A DNA stretch of 64,000 bases from Aurantimonas sp. Leaf443 (GTDB lineage: Bacteria; Pseudomonadota; Alphaproteobacteria; Rhizobiales; Rhizobiaceae). The notes below the pieces were generated by a model. It was not told the origin of the DNA, made no database searches, and saw only the letters and a program-made list of their open reading frames with translations. The DNA is taken from the NCBI RefSeq assembly GCF_001425575.1, contig NZ_LMRD01000008.1, positions 600 through 64,599 on the forward strand, written 5' to 3'. This document shows, piece after piece, positions 9,501-17,054 of this stretch. Both the position numbers and the translations under genes were made by a program. Numbering within the stretch: the stretch's first letter is position 1; each line of letters begins with the position of its first letter.

Positions 9501-9922
9501 GCCCGGCGCTGGTCGATGCCGTCGGCGGCGAAGGCGACCTGCTCCTTGGCGTATTGGAGGACGGCGGAGAAGGCGTCCGAGGGCGGACCGCTGCGCGCCT
9601 GCACGTCCTGGAGGACGACGAGGTCGTCGGGAAAGGTCTGGATCGCGGTGCGATAGGGCGCGAGGAAGCTCTCGTCGCCGCTGATGACATAGCCGCGATG
9701 GGCGCTCTGGATCGTCGTGACGGTGGAGACGAGACGCTGGACGGAGGCCACCAGCTCGTTCTGGTCGCGCGTCTGGCGCCCCTTGGACCAGACGTCGAAC
9801 ACGGTCCAGGCGAAGACGAGGATCGTCAGGACGAGGAAGGCCCCGGCGACCAGCGGACGGCGCGACTGCCGTTCGACGAATGAGCCGCTATTGCCGCCCT
9901 GCGGGCGCGCACCATCATGCAT
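6563..9922 (-). CDS. Hybrid sensor histidine kinase: CHASE3, three PAS, HisKA, HATPase, two REC
   Basis: Large membrane sensor of 1119 residues. A transmembrane segment at ~20-45 is followed by a periplasmic CHASE3-type domain (QSAHRGYVISGDESFL), a second membrane helix near 210, and three PAS domains. The third has the typical DNIPQLAWMADPDGSIFWYN start. The kinase core has the H-box SQFIANMSHELRTPL with His617. The ATPase lobe shows LINLLSNASKFTENG, DTGIGM and GGTGLGLAI. Two C-terminal receivers carry Asp908 (VIILDVTMPRMDGW) and Asp1027 (LILLDLVMPVMNGF). The protein can therefore run an internal relay and pass phosphate to the single receiver encoded just downstream. The second receiver lacks the usual final Lys-Pro pair. 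The signal is unknown. It is divergent from the permease at 10078. Confidence 0.93.
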   Translation of the reverse strand: MHDGARPQGGNSGSFVERQSRRPLVAGAFLVLTILVFAWTVFDVWSKGRQTRDQNELVASVQRLVSTVTTIQSAHRGYVISGDESFLAPYRTAIQTFPDDLVVLQDVQARSGPPSDAFSAVLQYAKEQVAFAADGIDQRRADGFETAAETVRQGDGKRIMDALRDRAREVIAEANGEIARIAAETRRTSVIQAIAFATMVALALWMSLLAWRRQKESRATTELMEGLLENAPVAIGFLDASLRPFRSNAAFDAIARDSAGVPLWAVDDGARAAIEPLLRSVIAQGRTHSSLDIDLFADRPDAERRSLILNAFPVTLQDPGRERGVGLVLIETTRRKQAERRLRHTELRFRSLVEASTSIVWAAPPNGRFSAPQPGWMEFTGQSADEHLGTGWIEAVHPDDREMTMRLWSAALAERKVYNVQHRLRRHDGEWRAMSVRAVPILDDAGEVSEWVGTHTDVTDLKAMQQKLGETGAQFETLADNIPQLAWMADPDGSIFWYNKRWFDYTGKTLEEMRGRGWRDVQHPDHGKRVEDNFDRSLSDGDVWEDTFPLRGADGTFRWFLSQATPIRDTDGQIVRWFGTNTDVTRQRAVEQELEAAKEAAENANRAKSQFIANMSHELRTPLSAVIGYAEMLEEEVEDLGEAHLLADLKKIEGNARHLLSLINDVLDLSKIEAERMDLYAETFAVEDVAREVASTVGSLLDKKNNELVLDLGANLGSAHTDQVKLRQCLINLLSNASKFTENGKVTLKARRAPDDGRDWLTFEVSDTGIGMTPEQVEKLFQRFTQADASTTRKFGGTGLGLAITKAFCGLLGGDIGVRSHEGEGSIFTIRIPADVAEPKVDEEIKHLPDGSKGQSAGLVLAIDDDPNARELVTRFLSREGFAVRTASDGVSGLEMARAIRPNVIILDVTMPRMDGWAVLTELKADPVLAGIPVVMITVIDEHNLGYALGASDYLLKPVEWDRLKRVMSRYRADADALVLAIDDDADTLARFSTMMMRENLPVVTAPNGRIGLERVAERIPTLILLDLVMPVMNGFEFLQALRANPEWRTIPVVVLTSKDLTADEWRRLQSDADQILSKGEVALKDLAAEIRVIVERGEVGDPPIPSLRAPDQEVEPLS

Positions 9923-10077
9923 GTCGAAGAGGGCCTTTCCAGAACCGGACGTTCACGGGGCGAACACGCCCGCGTGCGGATAAGGTGGACCCGTTTCGTT
10001 CGACGAGAAGAGCTTCACCCGCGTCGGGGCGCATCTATTTCTTCTTCCGCCTTCCTTTCTCCCCGGACCGGATCTTC

Positions 10078-11850
10078 ATGACCCTCGACCAAGCGCTCGC
10101 CTTCGCCCTCGTCGCGCTGACGGTGGCCGCCTTCGTCTGGGGTCGCCTGCCCTACGACCTCGTGGCGCTCGCCTCGCTCGCCACCGGCTTCGCGATCGGG
10201 ATCGTGCCGGCCGACCGGGTCTTCGCCGGCTTTGCCGACGACGTCGTCGTCATCGTCGCCTCCGCCCTCGTCATCAGCGCGGCGGTGGCGCGCTCCGGCA
10301 TCGTGGAGGACGCGATGCGCCCGCTCCTGCCGCACATGAAGACGGCCAGGACCCAGGTGCCCATCCTGGTCGGCGCGACGATGCTGATGTCGATGGTGAC
10401 CAAGAATATCGGCGCGCTCGCCATCTTCATGCCGGTCGCCGCCCAGGTCGCCAAGCGCTCGCAGACCTCGATCTCGCGCCTCCTGATGCCGATGGCCTTC
10501 GCCTCGCTGATCGGCGGGCTCGTCACCCTCGTCGGCACCTCGCCCAACATCATCGTCTCGAAGATCCGCGTCGACGTGTCGGGCGAGCCCTTCCGCATGT
10601 TCGACTACGCGCCGGTCGGTCTCGTCATCGCCTTCGTCGGCTTCGTCTTCCTGTCCTTCGGCTCCGGGCTCCTGCCCAAGCGCAAGCCCGGCGGCTCGCT
10701 CGGCGCCTCCTTCGCGCTCGACGCCTACACGGCCGAGGCGCTGGTGCCGGACGGCTCGCCCTTCGCCGGCCAGAGCGTCGCCGCGCTGGAGACCATGGCC
10801 GACCGCACGATCCAGGTGCGCTTCGTCCTGCGCGAGCGCTTCCGCCGGCTCATCCCCTCGCCGGACCTCGTGCTGCAGGCCGGCGACCACCTCCTCCTCG
10901 GCGGCGAGCCCGAGGACCTCGAACGCGCCGTGCAGCGGGCCGGCCTTCGCCTGTCGGGCACGGAAGGCGTTCCGGTGGCGGACGTGGAGAGCGAGAGCGT
11001 GGTGGAGGGCGTCGTCACGCCGCAGTCGCCGGCCATCGGAAAGACGCCGGCGGGCCTTGCGATGCAGGATCGCCACGGCGTCACGCTGCTCGCGGTCAGC
11101 CGCGGCGGCCTGCCCATCGGCCAGCGCCTCTCCTCCCTGAAGCTGCGCGCCGGCGACGTCGTGGTGCTGAAGGGCACCGCCGAGAGCGTGCCGGAGGCGC
11201 TCGCCGCGCTCAAGGTCCTGCCGCTCGCCGAGCGCCAGATCGTGCTCGGCCGCTCGCGCCGCAGCTTCCTGCCGATCGCCATCCTCGGCATCGCCATGGC
11301 GATGACGGCGCTCGGCATCGTCAGCGCCGCCATGGCCTTCTTCGGCACGGCGGTGATCCTCCTCCTCCTGCGCGTGATGAGCATGACGGAGGCCTATCAC
11401 ACGGTGGAAGCCTCGGTGATCGTGCTGCTCGCCGCCCTCATCCCCGTCTCGGAGGCGATCCAGACGACGGGCGGCACCGACCTCATCGCCCATTGGCTGT
11501 CGCCCCTCCTGTCGGGCCTGCCGCCGGCCGGCGCGCTCGCGGTCGTCATCCTCATCGCCATGGCGGTGACGCCCTTCCTCAACAATGCCGCGACCGTGCT
11601 CATGCTCGCGCCGATCGCCGCCTCGATCGCCATCGACCTGAAGATGAATCCCGACCCGTTCCTGATGGGCGTGGCGCTCGGGGCGGCCTGCGACTTCCTC
11701 ACGCCCATCGGTCACCAGTGCAACACGATCGTCATGGCGCCCGGCGGCTACCGCTTCGGCGACTACTGGCGTCTCGGCCTGCCGCTCTCGGTCCTCGTCG
11801 TCGTCGTCGGCACGCCGATGATCGCGCTCGTCTGGCCGTTCTTCCAGTAG
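10078..11850 (+). CDS. SLC13-family permease with two TrkA-C domains
   Basis: A 590-residue inner-membrane transporter of the SLC13/DASS or ArsB/NhaD superfamily. About five N-terminal helices lead into SLIGGLVTLVGTSPNIIVS, the SNT-type substrate/Na+ motif. A soluble insert of about 200 residues contains two TrkA-C (RCK_C) domains. The second helical half ends with NNAATVLMLAPIA and PIGHQCNTIVMAPGGY. Relatives import sulfate, di- or tricarboxylates with Na+; the RCK_C insert is common in the sulfate-permease-like subgroup, but the substrate is not decided. The ATG at 10078 was chosen because hydrophobicity starts there; the frame is open upstream to 9880 with unconvincing sequence. Confidence 0.85.
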   Translation: MTLDQALAFALVALTVAAFVWGRLPYDLVALASLATGFAIGIVPADRVFAGFADDVVVIVASALVISAAVARSGIVEDAMRPLLPHMKTARTQVPILVGATMLMSMVTKNIGALAIFMPVAAQVAKRSQTSISRLLMPMAFASLIGGLVTLVGTSPNIIVSKIRVDVSGEPFRMFDYAPVGLVIAFVGFVFLSFGSGLLPKRKPGGSLGASFALDAYTAEALVPDGSPFAGQSVAALETMADRTIQVRFVLRERFRRLIPSPDLVLQAGDHLLLGGEPEDLERAVQRAGLRLSGTEGVPVADVESESVVEGVVTPQSPAIGKTPAGLAMQDRHGVTLLAVSRGGLPIGQRLSSLKLRAGDVVVLKGTAESVPEALAALKVLPLAERQIVLGRSRRSFLPIAILGIAMAMTALGIVSAAMAFFGTAVILLLLRVMSMTEAYHTVEASVIVLLAALIPVSEAIQTTGGTDLIAHWLSPLLSGLPPAGALAVVILIAMAVTPFLNNAATVLMLAPIAASIAIDLKMNPDPFLMGVALGAACDFLTPIGHQCNTIVMAPGGYRFGDYWRLGLPLSVLVVVVGTPMIALVWPFFQ

Positions 11851-12010
11851 CGGCAGGAACCGCCGCGATCGGGCGCGCCTGCCGAGGCCCTGCAGCGCGT
11901 TGACGCGCTGCCGTCCCATTTGCTAGCCTTTCGTCTCAACATATGGGACGGACGATGGCGCCCTCGACCGTCCGTGCCCCTCATCGGCGGCGCCGCAGGG
12001 AGCGAACGGC

Positions 12011-12877
12011 ATGAAACTCTTGCGTTACGGGCCGCGTGGTTCGGAAAAGCCCGGCCTGATGGCCGCCGACGGCACGATCCGGGATCTCTCCGGCCATATC
12101 GCCGACGTGACGCCCGAGGCGCTGTCGCGCGCCGAACTCGACAGGCTCGCCGCCCTCGACCCCATGAGCCTGCCGAAGGTTGAGGGCACGCCCCGGCTCG
12201 GCGTCCCAGTGGCCGGCATCGGCAAGATCGTGGCGATCGGCCTCAACTATGCCGACCATGCCAAGGAATCGAACCTTCCGATCCCCTCCGAGCCGGTCAT
12301 GTTCATGAAGGCGCTGTCGAGCCTCACCGGCCCGAACGACGAGGTCATGCTGCCCAGGGATTCGGTCCATTCGGACTGGGAGGTCGAGCTCGGCGTCGTG
12401 ATCGGGCGCACCGCGCGCTATGTCGAGGAGGCCGACGCGCTCGACCACGTGGCGGGCTTCACCATCGTCAACGACGTGTCCGAGCGCTTCAACCAGAAGG
12501 AGCGCGGCTCGCAATGGTCGAAGGGCAAGGGCCACGACACGTTCGCGCCGACCGGCCCCTGGCTGGTGACGACGGACGAGATCGCCGACTGCCAGGCGCT
12601 CGACATGAGCCTCGACCTCAACGGCCGGCGCATGCAGACCGGCAACACGAAGACGATGATCTTCCCTGTCGCCGAGCTCATCGCCTATGTCAGCCGCTTC
12701 GTCACGCTCCTGCCGGGCGACCTCGTCATCACCGGCACGCCTCCGGGCGTCGGCGACGGCATGAAGCCGCCGCTCTTCCTGAAGGCGGGCGACCGGATGG
12801 ACCTGTCGATCGCGGGCCTGGGCACCCAGTCGCAGGCCGTCGTCGAATGGCGCCGCCTGCCCGAGGACGCGCGGTGA
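12011..12877 (+). CDS. Fumarylacetoacetate hydrolase-family enzyme, likely 2,4-diketo-3-deoxy sugar-acid hydrolase
   Basis: A 288-residue FAH-fold enzyme. The metal ligands are visible as Glu124 and Glu126 in SDWEVELGVV and Asp155 in TIVNDVSER; the C-terminal TGTPPGVGDGMKPP motif is typical of the subgroup annotated as ureidoglycolate lyase or 2,4-diketo-3-deoxy-L-fuconate hydrolase. Its stop overlaps the GTG of an SDR, and an IclR gene follows. FAH plus SDR is the known pairing for the final steps of the nonphosphorylated L-fucose and L-rhamnose routes: oxidation of 2-keto-3-deoxy acid, then C-C hydrolysis to pyruvate and a hydroxyacid. The pathway assignment is inference; upstream dehydratase and lactonase genes are not in the window. 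Confidence 0.88.
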   Translation: MKLLRYGPRGSEKPGLMAADGTIRDLSGHIADVTPEALSRAELDRLAALDPMSLPKVEGTPRLGVPVAGIGKIVAIGLNYADHAKESNLPIPSEPVMFMKALSSLTGPNDEVMLPRDSVHSDWEVELGVVIGRTARYVEEADALDHVAGFTIVNDVSERFNQKERGSQWSKGKGHDTFAPTGPWLVTTDEIADCQALDMSLDLNGRRMQTGNTKTMIFPVAELIAYVSRFVTLLPGDLVITGTPPGVGDGMKPPLFLKAGDRMDLSIAGLGTQSQAVVEWRRLPEDAR

Positions 12878-13608
12878 CGGCCGCGCGCTTCGAGGGTCAG
12901 GTCGCCATCGTCACGGGCGGGGCGGCCGGCATCGGCCGCGCCTGCGCCGAGCGGATGACGGCCGAGGGCGCCACGGTCGTCGTCTGGGACGTGTCGCAGG
13001 AGGCGCTGGACGGCGCGTCCTTCGCCGCCCACCGCGCCCGGGTGGACCAGTCGGACGAGGCCGGCGTCGAGGCGGCGACGCGCGCGGTGATGGAGCGCTT
13101 CGGGCGGATCGACGTCCTCGTCGTCTCGGCCGGCATCACGGGTCCGAATGTCGAGGTGAAGGACTATCCGGCCGACGCCTGGCGCCGGGTGATGGAGGTC
13201 AACGTCAACGGCACCTTCTACTGCAACAAGGCGGTGGTGCCGACGATGGTCGCGCAGGGCTACGGGCGCATCGTCAACATCGCCTCCGTCGCCGGCAAGG
13301 AGGGCAATCCGAACGCCTCGGCCTATTCGGCCTCCAAGGCCGCCGTCATCGGCCTCACCAAGTCGCTCGGCAAGGAGCTCGCCCGCACCGGCGTCACCGC
13401 CAATGCCGTCTCGCCGGCCGCGGTGAAGACGGCGATCTTCGAGCAGATGTCGCAGACCCATATCGACTACATGCTCTCGAAGATCCCGATGGGCCGCTTC
13501 GGCACGGTGGAGGAGAACGCCTCCGCCATCCTCTGGCTCGCCAGCCGCGAGGCGTCCTTCACCACCGCCTCGGTGATCGACACGTCCGGCGGACGGGCGA
13601 CCTACTGA
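12874..13608 (+). CDS. Short-chain dehydrogenase, likely 2-keto-3-deoxy sugar-acid 4-dehydrogenase
   Basis: Classical SDR of 244 residues, NAD(P)-dependent. It shows the cofactor motif TGGAAGIG, the catalytic Ser region NIASVAGKEG, and the YxxxK site in AYSASKAAV. The usual NNAG motif is VSAG here, so a conserved Asn is replaced. It begins at a GTG overlapping the stop of the hydrolase gene, so both are co-translated. The pairing suggests that this enzyme makes the 2,4-diketo-3-deoxy acid that the hydrolase splits. Sugar identity (fuconate or rhamnonate type) is not resolved. Confidence 0.87.
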   Translation: MTAARFEGQVAIVTGGAAGIGRACAERMTAEGATVVVWDVSQEALDGASFAAHRARVDQSDEAGVEAATRAVMERFGRIDVLVVSAGITGPNVEVKDYPADAWRRVMEVNVNGTFYCNKAVVPTMVAQGYGRIVNIASVAGKEGNPNASAYSASKAAVIGLTKSLGKELARTGVTANAVSPAAVKTAIFEQMSQTHIDYMLSKIPMGRFGTVEENASAILWLASREASFTTASVIDTSGGRATY

Positions 13609-13636
13609 CGGCGCGGCGCCGGGCCGCCCGAAAGGC

Positions 13637-14437
13637 ATGGCGATGAGAGAGGACGACAGGGAGCCGGCAGGCGAGCCCTCGCCGGCCGCGGGCCCGGCAG
13701 GGGCGCAGACGCTGCTGCGCGGGCTCGCCGTCCTCGAGGCGGTGGGCGAGGGCCGCAGCGGCCTTGCCGCCATCGCCGCCTTTCTCGGCCTCTCGCGCTC
13801 CACCACCCACCGCCTCGCCTCGGCGCTGGTGGAGGCGCGCTATCTCGTCTTCGACCCCGCGCACGGCTATCGGCTCGGCCCCAAGCTTCTCTCGCTGGGA
13901 GACCGCGCCAAGGCGCAGCGGCCGCTCGTGCAGGTGGCCCGCCCCATTCTCGAGCGCCTCGCCGAGGAGACGGAGGACACGGTGCATCTGGGCGAGCGCG
14001 AGGGCCTGTTCGCGGTCTATCTCGACAAGGTGCCGGGCCGGCGCCGCGTCGAGATCCGCTCCAAGATCGGCGAGCGCCAGCCGCTCGCCTCCACGGGCCT
14101 CGGCAAGGCGCTGATCTTCGACGCCTCGCCCGACGTCTGGGCGAGGGCCTGCGCCGCCGCCCCGCCGGCCGACGGCGCCGGCGCCTGGGGCGAGCGCATG
14201 CGCGCCTATGCCGAGAACGGCGTCGCCTTCGATCTCGAGGAGAACGAGGACCGCATCCGCTGCGTCGCCGCCCCCGTGCGCGACGCCTCGGGCGCGATCG
14301 TCGCCGCGATCAGCCTGACGGGCGCGGCGCATTACATGGACGACGCGCGCCTGCGCGCGCTCGCCGCGCGCGTCGCCGCCGCCGCCGCCGAGATCGGCGC
14401 GGCCCTCGGCTGGCGGGGCGACGCAGCCCCGCGGTGA
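13637..14437 (+). CDS. IclR-family transcriptional regulator
   Basis: A 266-residue regulator with an N-terminal winged helix (TLLRGLAVLEAV... IAAFLGLSRSTTHRLASALVEARYL) at about 25-85 and a C-terminal IclR effector-binding domain (EETEDTVHLGEREG...LASTGLGKALIF). Members bind small carboxylates and control nearby catabolic genes as repressors or activators. It lies 28 bases after the SDR gene on the same strand, so it probably regulates the hydrolase-SDR pair and itself. The second ATG at 13643 is an alternative start. Confidence 0.92.
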   Translation: MAMREDDREPAGEPSPAAGPAGAQTLLRGLAVLEAVGEGRSGLAAIAAFLGLSRSTTHRLASALVEARYLVFDPAHGYRLGPKLLSLGDRAKAQRPLVQVARPILERLAEETEDTVHLGEREGLFAVYLDKVPGRRRVEIRSKIGERQPLASTGLGKALIFDASPDVWARACAAAPPADGAGAWGERMRAYAENGVAFDLEENEDRIRCVAAPVRDASGAIVAAISLTGAAHYMDDARLRALAARVAAAAAEIGAALGWRGDAAPR

Positions 14438-14790
14438 CGGCGCCAGGAACGCCACGGACCACCGGCGCGACAAGCGGGTTAGCCGTGACGATAAATATCC
14501 CGTGACCTGCGGCCTTGACCTCGCCTGACGCCGCCCCATGCCGATGGGCCCGTCCCGGGAAGCCGCTCCATCCCGTCGAGCCCCGCCGGACCGCCTGTGC
14601 GCCGGGCCTTGCGCCCCCTCCGGGCCGCGGGGGCGGCAAGACCGCGACGATCCGCTGAGCGCCCGCGCGATCCGTCCCGCGCCGCGGCAGGCGCCCGGCC
14701 CCGGCCCGGCCTTTACCGAATCATGAAGGTTTGCGGACTATCGAAATTCATCGCGAAGAGGACGAGTGACCGGTCGACGGGGCGGAATCC
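14438..14790. other. 353-bp intergenic region
   Basis: No credible gene. It separates the IclR gene from the diguanylate cyclase, both rightward, so it should hold a terminator for the first and a promoter for the second. The short stretches around 14485-14500 and 14715-14760 are richer in A/T than the surroundings and are the likeliest promoter sites. No clear operator repeat was found. Confidence 0.4.
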
Positions 14791-15960
14791 ATGGCGTTGC
14801 ATGTCGATCTGCAGACCCTCTACTATCTCGTCATCGGCCTTCTCTGCCTTGTCGCGGGGATGACATTTCGAGAGCGGGCCGCGTTTCCCCGGCGCGCGCG
14901 CGCGATCGAGGCCTGGGCCGGCGGCTCGGCCATCCTCGCCATCAGCTGCATCACCATCGCCTGCCGCGAGTTCCTGCCCGTGCGCCTCGGCTCGGCAACG
15001 TCGAGCGTCATGTCGGCGGGCGCCTATCTCCTCATCGCCCACGGCGTGGCGCTGCTCGACGGCCGATCCTTCCGCCGCGCCATGATCGCCGGCCTCGTCG
15101 CCTTCGCCGCGGGCTGGGCGGTCTGGGGCCCCGGAAACGAGCTCCTGCTCTGGCGCTACTACGGCTCCCTGGGCGTCGCCCTGGCCAATGTCGCCCTCGT
15201 CTGGCTGCTGGTCACGAGCGAGGCGCTGCGCGGCCAGCGCTCGCGCAGTCTTTGCATCGCCATCGCCGCCATCCATGCCGGCTTCTATCTCGCGCGCGTC
15301 TTCGTCGTGCCCTTCGTCGAACTGGCATACGGCCCGCAGACCCTCGAGATCACCGCCGTCGCCACCCTCTTCGAAGGCTGCCTCTACGCCGTGGCCATGC
15401 CGATGACGCTCCTGTCGCTCCTGCGCGAGGAGATCCACGGCCAGCTGCTCACGGCCACGCGCACCGACTTCCTGACCGGCCTCGGCAACCGCCTCTATTT
15501 CTTCGAGGAATGCCGGCGCCTCCTGAAGACCGAGGCGCGCCCCGTGGCGCTGCTGGCCTTCGACCTCGACCATTTCAAGTCGATCAACGACCGGCACGGC
15601 CATGCGGCCGGCGACGAGGTGCTGAAGCTCTTCGCGAGCGTCGCGCGCGAGGCGCTCGGCCCCGAGGTGACGCTCGCCCGGCTCGGCGGCGAGGAATTCG
15701 CGGCCCTCCTCTTCGGCGAGAGGGCACGGGCGGCACGGGCGAGCGCCCAGACGATCTGCGACCGGTTCCAGGTCGCGAGCCTTCTCGACGGCTCGCCGGC
15801 GCGCGCGACCGTCAGCATCGGCATCGCGCTCTGCGAGAAGAGGACGCGCGACGCCGACTGCCTGCTCGGCGAGGCGGACAGGGCGCTCTACCGGGCCAAG
15901 AGCCTCGGCCGAAATCGCGTCGAGGACAATGCGAAACCGGCGGTGGCGACGGCCGCCTGA
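14791..15960 (+). CDS. Membrane-bound diguanylate cyclase (GGDEF)
   Basis: A 389-residue protein with about six N-terminal transmembrane helices (residues ~5-210) of no named sensory family, then a GGDEF domain at ~220-380. The active-site signature is complete as GGEEF at residues 299-303, preceded by TDFLTGLGNRLYF and DLDHFKSINDRHGHAAGDE, so the enzyme should make c-di-GMP from two GTP. No RxxD inhibitory site is evident just upstream of GGEEF (the segment is VTLARLGGEEF). No EAL domain or PilZ protein is adjacent. It converges on the degenerate hydrolase gene. Confidence 0.92.
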   Translation: MALHVDLQTLYYLVIGLLCLVAGMTFRERAAFPRRARAIEAWAGGSAILAISCITIACREFLPVRLGSATSSVMSAGAYLLIAHGVALLDGRSFRRAMIAGLVAFAAGWAVWGPGNELLLWRYYGSLGVALANVALVWLLVTSEALRGQRSRSLCIAIAAIHAGFYLARVFVVPFVELAYGPQTLEITAVATLFEGCLYAVAMPMTLLSLLREEIHGQLLTATRTDFLTGLGNRLYFFEECRRLLKTEARPVALLAFDLDHFKSINDRHGHAAGDEVLKLFASVAREALGPEVTLARLGGEEFAALLFGERARAARASAQTICDRFQVASLLDGSPARATVSIGIALCEKRTRDADCLLGEADRALYRAKSLGRNRVEDNAKPAVATAA

Positions 15961-15962
15961 AG

Positions 15963-16009
15963 CGCGGTCCGCGGCCTCGCCCGCCGCCGTCCCGCGCGCG
16001 CGGACCGCG
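15963..16009. terminator. Convergent-gene hairpin, candidate bidirectional terminator
   Basis: Perfect 10-bp inverted repeat: CGCGGTCCGC at 15963-15972 and GCGGACCGCG at 16000-16009, with a 27-base spacer. It lies between the stops of two convergent genes. No T-run follows on either side, so intrinsic termination is only plausible. Confidence 0.4.
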
Positions 16010-16025
16010 ATCCGGCCGATCCCCG

Positions 16026-16793
16026 TCAGGCCGTCGCCGGCACGCCCTGTTCGATCGCCCCGAAGATCGAGCGCCCGCGCGCGTCGCGCATCTCCAGCCG
16101 CAGGCTGCGCCCTTCGCCGGACGCCGAAAGGCGCATCTCCACGATCGTGCCCGTCCTCAAGGGTCGCGCGGCCGCGGCGGCGGCGAGGAGGCCGGCGATG
16201 TCGAAGGGCGGCGATCCCAGCGGCTCGAAGGCATGGTTGTCGAGGGAGCGCAGCAGGGGCAGGTCGAGCCGGCCGTCGGCGAAGGCGGCATCGAACTCGT
16301 CGGGCGTCACCGCCACGGGCGAGAAGCGGCCGGGGCCCTCTCCGGCCGTCCCGGAGGAAAGCATCATCAGGCGGATCGCCTCGGTGGCCGCCGCGCGCGA
16401 GGCGTCCATCGGCACGTCGCCGGTCACGACGGCGAGGCCCGGCAGGCCGCTCCCGGCGCCCCTCTCGACCTCCGCCGCGTCGCGCGCGCCGAGGCAGAGG
16501 TCGGCCGCGGCCGGCCGGACCTCCCGCGCGTCTGTTTCGGCGTCGACCAGAAGCCGCAGGTAGCTGCGCGGCAGAGGGCCGGCGCAGTCGTGCTCGTGGA
16601 AGCGGAAGGACGGCACCGTGTCGAGTTCGAGCGCCGTCGCCAGATCGCCGAGGCGTGGTCCCGCCTCGCTCCAGCGGTCGAGCGCGCCCTGCAGGGTCGG
16701 CGCGACCAGAAACGCGTCGGTCGCGCGCGTCAGATCGTGCGAGACGACGACGAGGCGCCCGTCGCGCCCGTGCCTGAGGGAGGCGAGCTTCAA
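16026..16793 (-). CDS. Degenerate fumarylacetoacetate hydrolase-family paralogue, probably inactive
   Basis: A 255-residue protein whose ends match the FAH-family hydrolases of ~330 residues: the start MKLASLRHGRDGRLVVVSHDL, TLQGALDRW, a PLPR motif, AVVTGDVPM and FSPVAVTPDEF are all recognisable. The middle is shortened and altered. The Tyr/Trp and GSD segments after PLPR are missing. The stretch before AVVTGDVP, which normally supplies the metal-binding acidic residues (FEAEV), reads AEVERGAGSGLPGL, and the GSGTVSN region is replaced by VEMRLSASGEG. The frame is still open, so it is either a pseudoenzyme or a gene in early decay. It stands alone, converging on the diguanylate cyclase. Related by family, not closely, to the hydrolase at 12011. 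Confidence 0.6.
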   Translation of the reverse strand: MKLASLRHGRDGRLVVVSHDLTRATDAFLVAPTLQGALDRWSEAGPRLGDLATALELDTVPSFRFHEHDCAGPLPRSYLRLLVDAETDAREVRPAAADLCLGARDAAEVERGAGSGLPGLAVVTGDVPMDASRAAATEAIRLMMLSSGTAGEGPGRFSPVAVTPDEFDAAFADGRLDLPLLRSLDNHAFEPLGSPPFDIAGLLAAAAAARPLRTGTIVEMRLSASGEGRSLRLEMRDARGRSIFGAIEQGVPATA

Positions 16794-17054
16794 GACGCCC
16801 TCCCCTGCCGCAGCCGAGCGGCGCCCCGCCCGCTTCGGCGGATGGCGGCGCCCTGCGGCCGGACGGGCGACGCCGCGCCCGTATCGAAGCCGCGCGAAAC
16901 GCGGCGTGTCGGGATAGAACGGTTCATTGGACGGCCCTCCCAGATCCGTCCGACGAGCATGGCACCGGGCACCAAGCCCTGTCGAGACGCCGCGATCGAA
17001 AGGGCGGCGCGCCGGGCCTGGGCTTCCGCGTCTAGCGAGAGGCCGAAGGCGGGA

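Noticed and set aside
6584-9883. 1099-codon open frame on the plus strand, antisense to the hybrid kinase
   Set aside because: A shadow of high third-position GC. Its translation is an Arg/Gly/Ala/His-rich string with no domain, while the opposite strand has a complete kinase.
10015-11919. 634-codon minus-strand frame
   Set aside because: Antisense to the SLC13 permease; highly charged with no recognisable motif.
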